From CAYLNK01 sp964384675 (GTDB lineage: Bacteria; Acidobacteriota; Thermoanaerobaculia; UBA5066), in contig CAYLNK010000151.1 in assembly GCA_964384675.1 (NCBI GenBank), positions 1 to 14,589 of the forward strand: a stretch of DNA of 14,589 nt, read 5' to 3'. This document shows positions 7,859 to 14,543 of the stretch, piece after piece (the first letter of the stretch is position 1; each line of letters starts with the position of its first letter). The notes beneath the pieces are model-generated. The model was not told the origin of the DNA. It did not search any database and was given only the letters and a program-made list of their open reading frames with translations. Position numbers and translations under genes: made by a program.

Positions 7859-7893
7859 GCCCCAAATAGGAGCTCGAGAGGCTATTTCAGGGC
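7859..7893 (+). other. Imperfect hairpin in the sorAB/aminotransferase gap
   Basis: AAATAG (7864-7869) pairs with CTATTT (7882-7887), and GCCC/GGGC flank this stem with small bulges. The loop contains GAGCTC and CTCGAG. No T-run follows on the + strand, so an efficient intrinsic terminator is doubtful. It may be a 3' end structure of the sorAB-like transcript or an operator-like dyad. The A/T-rich arms stand out in this GC-rich DNA. Confidence 0.3.
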
Positions 7894-7974
7894 CTCGGCA
7901 TAGAGCGGATTGACTATTGCCCCTTCCCGTTCCGGGCCCCACGTTGGCGAGAAGCCCTGCTCGTGGCCCGGCTC

Positions 7975-7980
7975 GGAGGT
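7975..7980 (+). promoter_or_regulatory. Ribosome binding site that fixes the aminotransferase start
   Basis: GGAGGT lies six bases before the ATG at 7987, the ideal distance. It makes 7987 the start in preference to the in-frame GTG at 7963. Confidence 0.75.
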
Positions 7981-7986
7981 GCGCCG

Positions 7987-9330
7987 ATGGTCTCGACTCT
8001 CCCGTCACCGTCACCGGCGGCCCGGTCGACGGCCGTGCTCTCCACCCGCCTCCGCCTCCTCGGGACAGAGAACGCGTTCAAGATCGGACCGCACCTCCGG
8101 CGCCTCGAGGAGAGCGGACACCGGGTGATCAAGTGCAACCTCGGGGAGCCGGACTTCCCGCTCCCGGGCCACATCCGCGACGAGGTGAAGAGGCAGCTCG
8201 ACCTCGACCTCGTCCACTACTGCGATCCGCAGGGGCTCCTGCCGCTCCGGGAGGCGATCGCCGCGGAGATGGGGGAGCGGCGCGGGCTCCGGATCTCGCC
8301 CGAACGGGTGGTGGTCTTCCCGGGGGGCAAGACGCCGATCGGCTTCTGCCAGGAGGCGTACTGCGATCCCGGCGACGAGGTCCTCTATCCGAGCCCCGGC
8401 TTCCCGATCTACGAGTCGTTCACGCGGTTCGTCGGCGCGCGGCCGGTCCCGTACCACCTGGACGAGTCGACCGGGTTCAACGTGGCCGCGAAGGACCTCG
8501 CCCCGCTCGTGTCCGAGCGGACGAAGCTCCTCTACCTGAACTTCCCGTCGAACCCGACCGGTGGCGTCGCCAGCCGCGAGCAGCTCGCCGGGATCGCCGA
8601 CGTCGTCCTCTCGCGCGGATCCGACGGCCTGCGCGTCTTCTCGGACGAGGTGTACGAGGCGATCCTGTTCGACGGCGCCCGGCACGAGTCGATCGCGTCG
8701 ATCCCCGGCATGGAGGAGCGGACGATCCTCGTCGGCGGCGCCTCCAAGACGTACTCCTGGACCGGCGGCCGCGTCGGCTGGGCGGTCCTCCCCACCGCGG
8801 AGGAGGCCCAGCTCTTCAAGACGCTCAACATCAACTACTTCACCTGCGTCCCGCCGTACAACCAGATGGGGGCGCTGGTGGCGCTCACCTCGCCCGAGAG
8901 CCCCGGCGGCATCGCGCGCATGGTGGCCGAGCTGCAGCGGCGCCGCGACGTGGTGGTGGAGGGGCTGAACCGGATCGAGGGCGTGCGTTGCCAGAAGCCC
9001 CGCGGCGCCTTCTACGTCTTCCCGAACGTCGCCGGAGCGTGCGAGAGGCTCGGCGCCATCGACGCGTGGAGCGCCCTTCCGGACGAGGCTCGCGCGCGGA
9101 CCACGCCGTCCACGATGCTCCAGATGTTCCTTCTCTACCGGTACCACGTCGCCACGATGGACCGGAAGTCGTTCGGTGTGATCGGGTGCGAGGGCCGGCA
9201 CTACTTGCGGCTCTCCATCGCGACCGGCATGGCCGACCTCGAGGAGGCGGTCTTCCGGATCGCCACGGCCGTGGCGGACCGCGCCGGTTTCGCCGCGTGG
9301 CTCCGCTCGGGGGACCCCCTACACGCCTGA
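7987..9330 (+). CDS. PLP-dependent aminotransferase, class I (fold type I)
   Basis: The 447-residue product starts at ATG 7987 behind GGAGGT. All core motifs of the aspartate aminotransferase superfamily are in order: LGEPDF near the N-terminus, the glycine-rich FPGGKTPIG cofactor loop, PSPGFPIYES, NPTGG (189-193, Asn to the PLP O3' region), SDEVYEA (219-225; Asp220 to the pyridine nitrogen, Tyr223), and GGASKTYSWTGGRVGW with the Schiff-base Lys254 and Arg262. RLS near the C-terminus holds Arg408, expected to bind the substrate alpha-carboxylate. It should transfer an amino group between an amino acid and a 2-oxo acid in the cytoplasm; specificity cannot be read. It contains a somewhat long insert before the last motif (about 355-395). 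The transketolase-like gene follows after 17 bases, so the two are very likely co-transcribed and may act in one pathway. Confidence 0.88.
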   Translation: MVSTLPSPSPAARSTAVLSTRLRLLGTENAFKIGPHLRRLEESGHRVIKCNLGEPDFPLPGHIRDEVKRQLDLDLVHYCDPQGLLPLREAIAAEMGERRGLRISPERVVVFPGGKTPIGFCQEAYCDPGDEVLYPSPGFPIYESFTRFVGARPVPYHLDESTGFNVAAKDLAPLVSERTKLLYLNFPSNPTGGVASREQLAGIADVVLSRGSDGLRVFSDEVYEAILFDGARHESIASIPGMEERTILVGGASKTYSWTGGRVGWAVLPTAEEAQLFKTLNINYFTCVPPYNQMGALVALTSPESPGGIARMVAELQRRRDVVVEGLNRIEGVRCQKPRGAFYVFPNVAGACERLGAIDAWSALPDEARARTTPSTMLQMFLLYRYHVATMDRKSFGVIGCEGRHYLRLSIATGMADLEEAVFRIATAVADRAGFAAWLRSGDPLHA

Positions 9331-9347
9331 GGAGATGAGGTGATGTC

Positions 9348-11801
9348 ATGACAACGTCGGTGCCGTTCGGCTCGCGCCGCGGGGCGTTCCTCCAGATCGG
9401 CGCGCGTCCTCTCGCGCTCCCCTCGGCACGGTCGGCGCCGATCGAGGCGCTCGAGCCGATCTACCGGTCGCTCTGCTCGATGCTCTACAACTACGTACCG
9501 ACCTCGGGGCACCCGGGCGGCTCGATCTCGTCCGGGCGCTTCGTGGCCGCGCTCCTGTTCGGGACCATGGACCACGACGTCTCGAGGCCCGACCGGGAGG
9601 ACGCCGACGTCCTCTCGTACGCCGCCGGGCACAAGGCGATGGGCCTGTACGCGATGTGGGCCCTCCGGAACGAGATCCTGCGCGTCGCCGCGCCCGATCT
9701 CCTGCCCCGGGACGAGTCGCGCCAGCTGAGGCTCGAGGACCTCCTCGGCTTCCGCCGCAACCCGGCCACGAGGACGCCGCTCTTCTCGGCGCTCGGAGCC
9801 AAGGCGCTCGACGGCCATCCCACGCCGTCGACTCCCTTCGTGAAGCTCGCGACCGGGGCCTCGGGGGTGGGCGTCGCCTCGTCGTTCGGCCTGGCGCTCG
9901 GGGCGCTCGACACGTACGGGAGCGACGCGCCCTACGTCCACGTCGTCGAGGGGGAGGGCGGGCTGACACCCGGGCGGGTCGCCGAGGCGCTGGCGTTCGC
10001 GGGGACCGCGGGTCTCTCGAACGTGGTGATGCACGTCGACTGGAACCAGGCGTCGATCGACTCCGACCACGTCACCCGGGAGGGGGGCGCTCCGGGCGAC
10101 TACGTGCAATGGACGCCGATGGAGCTCTTCTACCTGCACGACTGGAACGTGGTCTTCGTCCCCGACGGGCTCGATCCGGACGCCATCTGCCGGGCCCAGG
10201 AGCGGGCGATGACGATCGCCAACGGCCAGCCGACGGCGGTGATCTACCGGACGACGAAGGGGTACCTGTACGGCGTGGAGGGCCGCGCGTCCCACGGCGC
10301 GGGACACAAGCTCTGCTCGAGCGGCTTCTACGAGTCCCTGCTTCCGTCTCTCCGCGAGGGGGACCTCCGGATCCCGGCGTGCGAGCCCGGCGCGACGCGC
10401 TGCTCGGGCGGGCGGGAGAGTGACGTCGTGGAGGAGTGCTTCTGGCAATCGCTCCTGATCGTGCGCGGCCTCGTCGAGGCGAACCGTCCGCTGGCCGAGG
10501 AGCTGGCGGGGCGCCTCCGCGCCTCGCGCGAGCGGCTCGACCGGCGTGCGCGGCGCCCCAGGGCCGGCGCGCCCGACGTGAACCGGGTGTTCGAGGTGGC
10601 GGGAGAGCCCGGCGTGCCCGAGGCGCTCGTCCTCGCGCCCGGGAGCGAGACCACGCTCCGGGGCCAGCTCGGCAAGGCGCTCGATCACCTCAACCGGGCG
10701 TCTGGCGGGGCGCTCTTCATCGCGGCCGCGGACCTTCTGGGGTCGACGAGCGTGAGCGAGGGAGGCAAGGGCTTCCCGTCCGGCTTCTTCAAGGTCCCTG
10801 GAAACCCCGGCTCGCGCCTCCTCGCGGTCGGGGGCATCTGCGAGGACGCGATCGCGGGGGTCCTTTCCGGCCTTTCGTCCTTCGGCCGGCACGTCGGCAT
10901 CGGCTCCTCCTACGGGGCGTTCCTGGCGCCGCTCGGCCACATCGCCGCCCGGCTGCACGCCATCGGCAACCAGGCGAGGAAGGGGATGGACGGTGGACCC
11001 TTCCGCCCGATGATCCTCGTTTGCGCTCACGCGGGCCTGAAGACCGGCGAGGACGGTCCGACGCACGCGGACCCGCAGCCGCTGCAGCTGCTACAGGAGA
11101 ACTTCCCGGCGGGCACGAGCCTCACGCTCACGCCCTGGGAGCCCCAGGAGATCTACCCGCTCCTGGCGGCCGCGCTCGTGCGGCGCCCCGCGGTCATCGT
11201 GCCGTTCGTGACGCGTCCCGCGGAAAGGGTGCCGGATCGCGCCGCGCTCGGCCTCGCGCCCGCCGCAGACGCGGTCCAGGGCGTCTACCAGCTGCGCCGG
11301 CCGAGCGGCACGTCCGACGGCGTCGTCGTGCTGCAGGAGTCGGCCGTGACCTACGCCTTCGTGGAGGAAGCCCTGCCCCGGCTCCTGGCCTCGGGTCTCG
11401 ACATCGACGTCTACTCGATCGCGAGCGCCGAGCTCTTCGACGCGCTGCCCGCCGCACGGCGCGAGGAGATCTTCCCCGAGAGCAAGGCGAGGGTCGCCAT
11501 GGGAGTCACCGGCTTCACGTTGGCCACCCTCTACCGCTGGATCCGCTCGGACTTCGGCCGGGCCCACAGTCTTCATCCGTACACGAGGGGGCACTTCCTG
11601 GGGAGCGGCTCGGGTCCCTCCGTGGTCGCGGAGGCCGGTCTCGACGGCGCGAGCCAGGCCCGCGCGATCGCGCGATACGTGGAGGAGCTGCGGCGGCTCG
11701 CGCCCGAGCGGGAGCGGGAGGCCTGGACGGGGCCGAGCGCCCTGGTGGGGGCACCTGCGGCCCGCCCGCGGGAAGTCCATGCCGGAGCGCGCGAACCGTA
11801 G
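9348..11801 (+). CDS. Transketolase-like thiamine diphosphate enzyme, long form
   Basis: The 817-residue product starts at ATG 9348 with AGGTGA four bases upstream. Transketolase landmarks appear in order: SGHPGG (His55), YAAGHKAMG, the ThDP/metal motif VEGEGG...DWN (202-233), SHGAGH, ICED (Glu499, aligning with the catalytic Glu that activates the aminopyrimidine), CAHAG (His561) and GEDGPTH (567-573). A C-terminal domain starts with VVVLQESAVTYAFVEEA. The spacing from the GxG to the metal-binding Asn is 28 residues, the same as in E. coli transketolase, but GDG reads GEG and the following MEG reads TPG. It is about 150 residues longer than the usual ~660, mainly between residues ~330 and 450, plus an Arg/Glu-rich tail. 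The chemistry should be two-carbon (ketol) transfer or a related ThDP reaction. Pairing with an aminotransferase suggests a specialised rather than pentose-phosphate role; this is inference. Confidence 0.85.
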   Translation: MTTSVPFGSRRGAFLQIGARPLALPSARSAPIEALEPIYRSLCSMLYNYVPTSGHPGGSISSGRFVAALLFGTMDHDVSRPDREDADVLSYAAGHKAMGLYAMWALRNEILRVAAPDLLPRDESRQLRLEDLLGFRRNPATRTPLFSALGAKALDGHPTPSTPFVKLATGASGVGVASSFGLALGALDTYGSDAPYVHVVEGEGGLTPGRVAEALAFAGTAGLSNVVMHVDWNQASIDSDHVTREGGAPGDYVQWTPMELFYLHDWNVVFVPDGLDPDAICRAQERAMTIANGQPTAVIYRTTKGYLYGVEGRASHGAGHKLCSSGFYESLLPSLREGDLRIPACEPGATRCSGGRESDVVEECFWQSLLIVRGLVEANRPLAEELAGRLRASRERLDRRARRPRAGAPDVNRVFEVAGEPGVPEALVLAPGSETTLRGQLGKALDHLNRASGGALFIAAADLLGSTSVSEGGKGFPSGFFKVPGNPGSRLLAVGGICEDAIAGVLSGLSSFGRHVGIGSSYGAFLAPLGHIAARLHAIGNQARKGMDGGPFRPMILVCAHAGLKTGEDGPTHADPQPLQLLQENFPAGTSLTLTPWEPQEIYPLLAAALVRRPAVIVPFVTRPAERVPDRAALGLAPAADAVQGVYQLRRPSGTSDGVVVLQESAVTYAFVEEALPRLLASGLDIDVYSIASAELFDALPAARREEIFPESKARVAMGVTGFTLATLYRWIRSDFGRAHSLHPYTRGHFLGSGSGPSVVAEAGLDGASQARAIARYVEELRRLAPEREREAWTGPSALVGAPAARPREVHAGAREP

Positions 11802-11804
11802 ACT
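11799..11804 (+). promoter_or_regulatory. Possible -10 element overlapping a stop codon
   Basis: TAGACT begins with the TAG stop (11799-11801) of the transketolase-like gene and ends nine bases before the next ATG. The following gene lacks a Shine-Dalgarno, so a near-leaderless transcript is possible. Because TAG is needed here anyway as a stop, the match may be coincidence. Confidence 0.2.
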
Positions 11805-11813
11805 CGGACGTCG

Positions 11814-12953
11814 ATGCGAGACGGGGACGCCATCGAGCGTGCCGCGCGCCGAGCCGTCGCGGTGTTCGGTGAGGTCCACGGAGCGGAGAGCTGGGTCCTG
11901 CCGGAGCTGGCGGTGGAGCGGCGCGGCCGCGACGTGGTCGTGCGTCTCGGTCCTCGCGAGATCGTCGGCCGCCTCTCGGCCCACCCGCTCCTGGCGGGTC
12001 GCGTCTGGGCCGAGGTGCTGGCGCCGGGCTACCCGCAGCCCTTCTCCCAGTGGCTGCCCGGCACCGACCCGCAGGACTGGGACCGCAGCGCCCGCGCCGA
12101 GCCGGGCCGGATCTGGGTCCGCGAGGACCTCCTGGCCGAGGACCTGATGGGCGCGGGGCTCGCCTTCCTGGAAGCCGGTGAGCAGGAGGAGGGGCGCCTC
12201 TGCCTCCGGCGTTCGATGCGCGGCTGTCCGACGGAGCCTCGCGCCACCGGGGCGCCCGAGTCGGCGGTGTCGCACCTCGAGGAGCCCGTCGCGCGGATCC
12301 GCGCGGCCCTCGCCTGGGGCGAGACCCTGGCGGCACGTCTGCCTCCGGATCTGAACGACGACGCGCTTCGCCGCACACAGGCCGAGGAGGTCACCGCCCG
12401 CAGGTCCCGGTGGGGGCTGGAGGGAGCGATCCGGGCGGTGGTGCTGCCGTTCCACGCACACGCGGATCCGATCGAGCGGGCGGGCGCGGCCGCCGCGCTC
12501 GTCTCGATCTACGAGGAGATCGCGGCGAGCGACCCGGCGCGCCTGCACCGTCTTTCCGGGACGGCCCTCCTCGCGTTGCTGCGCGACGGGGAGCCGTGGG
12601 TGAGGGAGCCGGCCTTCGACGCCGCGCTGGTCCTGGCCCATCGGCTCAGGCGCGATCGCCTCTACGGGCTGGCGGCGCCGATTCTCGACGAGCTGCTGGC
12701 CGAGGGCGTGGCACGGCGCGAGCTCCTGGCGTGGCGCTTCGAGTGCCGGCTCGGCATCGGCGATCCGGCCGGGGCCGAGGCGGACTGGGCCGAGGTCGAG
12801 GCCCTGCGCGACCTGCCGCCGCACCGGGCGGTCGAGGTGGGCCCCGGCCGTTACGACCGCGGCCCGGACTGGACGGAGCTCTTGCAGGTCGCCCGGGCGC
12901 GGGCGAGGGAGCCACGGCCCGTGAAGCCCGGTCCACGGCGGCCGCGCTCCTGA
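11814..12953 (+). CDS. Hypothetical soluble helical protein, 379 residues
   Basis: I do not recognise a family. The frame is open for 379 codons with normal GC-rich codon use and ordinary amino-acid composition, starting at ATG 11814, only 12 bases after the transketolase-like gene. No signal peptide or membrane segment is seen. An N-terminal part (about 1-100) is beta/alpha mixed and rich in Trp (QWLPGTDPQDWDR). From about 110 onward the protein is a run of Ala/Leu/Glu-rich helices (EDLMGAGLAFLEAGEQEEG; AGAAAALVSIYEEIAA; LLALLRDGEPWVREPAFDAAL) that resemble TPR- or HEAT-like helical repeats without a clear consensus. The C-terminus is basic and Pro/Arg-rich. Position suggests co-transcription with the aminotransferase and transketolase-like genes, but there is no Shine-Dalgarno, so it may use its own leaderless transcript or coupling. 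Confidence 0.65.
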   Translation: MRDGDAIERAARRAVAVFGEVHGAESWVLPELAVERRGRDVVVRLGPREIVGRLSAHPLLAGRVWAEVLAPGYPQPFSQWLPGTDPQDWDRSARAEPGRIWVREDLLAEDLMGAGLAFLEAGEQEEGRLCLRRSMRGCPTEPRATGAPESAVSHLEEPVARIRAALAWGETLAARLPPDLNDDALRRTQAEEVTARRSRWGLEGAIRAVVLPFHAHADPIERAGAAAALVSIYEEIAASDPARLHRLSGTALLALLRDGEPWVREPAFDAALVLAHRLRRDRLYGLAAPILDELLAEGVARRELLAWRFECRLGIGDPAGAEADWAEVEALRDLPPHRAVEVGPGRYDRGPDWTELLQVARARAREPRPVKPGPRRPRS

Positions 12954-12997
12954 CCGGCCAGCCTCCGGCGCGGGGCGTCCGAGCCTGGCGGTCCTCC

Positions 12998-13013
12998 TGG
13001 CACGGCGAGTGCA
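12998..13013 (+). promoter_or_regulatory. Putative sigma-54 (RpoN) promoter
   Basis: TGGCACGGCGAGTGCA matches the -24/-12 consensus TGGCACG-N4-TTGCA at all defined positions but one (G for the first T of TTGCA). The invariant GG (12999-13000) and GC (13011-13012) are ten bases apart, the required spacing. The start of transcription would be near 13024, giving a leader of about 46 bases with the AGGAG of the TlpA-like gene. If real, expression needs RpoN and an enhancer-binding protein not encoded in this window. Confidence 0.5.
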
Positions 13014-13069
13014 CTCGCGCTCCTCGAACGCCCTTCGGGCACACGCCACGTCGTGCAACAGGAGACTCC

Positions 13070-14005
13070 ATGCGCCTTCTCCGCACCGCCACGGGAATCC
13101 CCGCCCGCCGGACGACGCTCGCCGTCGCGGCGCTCCTTCTCGCCTCCACCGCCCACGCCGGCGACCTGACACGTCTCGTCCGGCTCAAGATCTCCGCCGG
13201 CGACCTCGCCAGCGGCGAGGCCGCGGTCGAGGAGTACCGGCGCGGCAAGACCGCCGACGCGGAATACCTCGACGCCGTCGGGTGGCTCGCGCGCGGCTCC
13301 CTGCTCCTGGGCCGCGGCGAGAAGGCCGCCGGCTACGTCGCGGAGCTGCGCCGCGAGATCCCGAAGGAGACGCCCGAGCTGGTGGTCCCGCTCGGCGCCG
13401 CGATCGAGGTGGAGGGGAAGCTCCGGCTCGCGCGGGGCGGCCGTGGAGACGCGGTGCGCTTCCTGGAGGTGGAGCTCTCGCGGGCCCGGGACATCGCCCT
13501 CTGCTCCCGCATCCGGAAGAACCTCAACCTCCTCACGCTCGAGGGGCAGCCGGCGCCGGAGCTCACCTTCGAGGAGCACCTCGGACCCGACGTCCCGAGG
13601 CTCGCCGATCTGAAGGGGCGACCCGTCCTCCTCTTCCTCTGGGCGCCCGGCTGCGGGGACTGCAAGGCCCAGGCGCCGATCCTCGGCCGGATCCGCGAGA
13701 AGTACGCCGAACGCGGCCTCGCGCTCGTCGCCCCCACGCGTCTCTACGGCGAGGGCGAGGGCGGCAAGCCCGCGGCACCGGCCGAGGAGAAGGCCCACGT
13801 CGAGAAGAGCTGGGCGGCCTTCGAAGGCCTCGCCGGCGTGCCGATCCCGATCGACGGCGGGACGATGGTCCGCTACGGCGCGTCGGCCACGCCGACCCTC
13901 GTGCTCCTGGACCGGAAAGGCGTCGTGCGTCTCTACACCCCGACGCGGATGAGCGAGTCGGAGCTTTCGCGCCGCATCGAGGAGCTTCTCGCCGAGCCGT
14001 CCTGA
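13070..14005 (+). CDS. Secreted TlpA-like thioredoxin-fold protein with helical N-terminal region
   Basis: ATG 13070 has AGGAG (13060-13064) five bases upstream. The 311-residue product has a signal peptide (residues 1-30, hydrophobic LAVAALLLAS, cleavage after AHA). Residues about 31-150 are helical and charged, possibly TPR-like. A TlpA/AhpC-type thioredoxin domain follows from about 163: GQPAPELTFEEH, then GRPVLLFLWAPGCGDCK with the redox pair Cys195-Gly-Asp-Cys198, and SATPTLVLLDRKG with the cis-Pro at 275. It should act outside the cytoplasmic membrane in reducing or exchanging disulfides, as in cytochrome c or copper-centre maturation by relatives. The gap from 12954 to 13069 contains the sigma-54-like promoter, suggesting it is a separate transcription unit. 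The nearby cytochrome c gene is a plausible but unproven client. Confidence 0.82.
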   Translation: MRLLRTATGIPARRTTLAVAALLLASTAHAGDLTRLVRLKISAGDLASGEAAVEEYRRGKTADAEYLDAVGWLARGSLLLGRGEKAAGYVAELRREIPKETPELVVPLGAAIEVEGKLRLARGGRGDAVRFLEVELSRARDIALCSRIRKNLNLLTLEGQPAPELTFEEHLGPDVPRLADLKGRPVLLFLWAPGCGDCKAQAPILGRIREKYAERGLALVAPTRLYGEGEGGKPAAPAEEKAHVEKSWAAFEGLAGVPIPIDGGTMVRYGASATPTLVLLDRKGVVRLYTPTRMSESELSRRIEELLAEPS

Positions 14006-14024
14006 ACGCCTCGAGCGGTCGCCC

Positions 14025-14053
14025 TTGACAGGGGCCGGGCGAGGGAATAGTTT
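14025..14053 (+). promoter_or_regulatory. Sigma-70-type promoter of the VOC/ArsR operon
   Basis: TTGACA (14025-14030) matches the -35 consensus exactly and is followed after 17 bases by TAGTTT (14048-14053) as the -10. Transcription would start near 14060, about 40 bases before the ATG at 14100. The -10 lies inside the left arm of the inverted repeat at 14045-14072. Confidence 0.7.
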
Positions 14054-14072
14054 CTTGTTTCTGAAACTATTC
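14045..14072. promoter_or_regulatory. Operator-like perfect inverted repeat overlapping the -10
   Basis: GAATAGTTTC (14045-14054) and GAAACTATTC (14063-14072) form a perfect 10-bp inverted repeat with an 8-base spacer. The A/T-rich arms stand out strongly here. A bound dimer would cover the -10 and the transcription start, the usual place for an ArsR-family repressor, and such a regulator begins at 14540 in the same operon. As RNA it could form a hairpin, but its position over the start site favours an operator. Confidence 0.7.
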
Positions 14073-14087
14073 TCGACGAGACGAATG

Positions 14088-14094
14088 AAAGGAG
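14088..14094 (+). promoter_or_regulatory. Ribosome binding site that fixes the VOC gene start
   Basis: AAAGGAG ends five bases before ATG 14100, so this start is chosen over the in-frame ATG at 14085, which overlaps the site, and over TTG 14025, which lies in the promoter. Confidence 0.75.
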
Positions 14095-14099
14095 CCCCC

Positions 14100-14543
14100 A
14101 TGAGACCCTCTCCCCCCGGCTGGCCCCGTCTCTCCTCGGCCCTCTATTACGACGACGCCGCCAAAGCCATCGACTGGCTCTGTGACGCCTTCGGGTTCGA
14201 GGTCCGCCTCAAGGTCGAGGGAGAGGGCGGGCGGATCGAGCATTCCGAGCTCGTCTACGGCGAGGCCGTCGTCATGGTGGCGGACGGCAAGAGCGACAAG
14301 TACACGCACACGGCGAGCCCCGGGCAGGTCGGCGGGAAGAACACCCAGAACCTGATGCTCTACGTGGACGACGTGGAGGCCCACTGCGCGCGGGCGCGTG
14401 CGGCCGGCGCCGAGATCTGGATCGAGCCCAAGACGTCGGACTACGGCGAGGAGTACTGGACCGACCGGAGCTACGGCTGCGTGGACCTGGGTGGCCACCG
14501 CTGGTGGTTCTGCCAGCGCCTGCGGAACCCGAAGCCGGCGTGA
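14100..14543 (+). CDS. VOC-superfamily (glyoxalase/bleomycin-resistance-like) protein
   Basis: The 147-residue product opens with LYYDDAAKAIDWLCDAFGFEV, the first beta-alpha unit of the vicinal oxygen chelate fold. It continues with IEHSELVYGEAVVMVADG, then a second unit (LMLYVDDVEAHCARARAAGAEI) and ends with the diagnostic TDRSYGCVDLGGHRWWFCQR. The His of IEHSEL and Glu/His positions of the second unit are candidate metal ligands, though many members of this subgroup lack assigned activity. Members include glyoxalases, dioxygenases and antibiotic-binding proteins; I cannot choose between them. It is the first gene behind the promoter/operator at 14025-14072, and its TGA (14541-14543) overlaps the start of the ArsR-type gene, so the two form one operon that the regulator probably controls. 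Confidence 0.85.
   Translation: MRPSPPGWPRLSSALYYDDAAKAIDWLCDAFGFEVRLKVEGEGGRIEHSELVYGEAVVMVADGKSDKYTHTASPGQVGGKNTQNLMLYVDDVEAHCARARAAGAEIWIEPKTSDYGEEYWTDRSYGCVDLGGHRWWFCQRLRNPKPA

Noticed and set aside
7910..7938. TTGACT as a -35 box for the aminotransferase operon
   Set aside because: The position 17 bases downstream is CGGGCC, with no acceptable -10, so no promoter is claimed.
7945..7960. Possible sigma-54 site TTGGCGAGAAGCCCTGC before the aminotransferase gene
   Set aside because: The GG and GC are 11 bases apart instead of 10 and the flanking consensus is poor.
12410..13069. In-frame upstream extension of the TlpA-like gene
   Set aside because: The extension is Arg/Gly/Pro-rich shadow of the preceding gene; ATG 13070 has AGGAG at five bases and begins a signal peptide.
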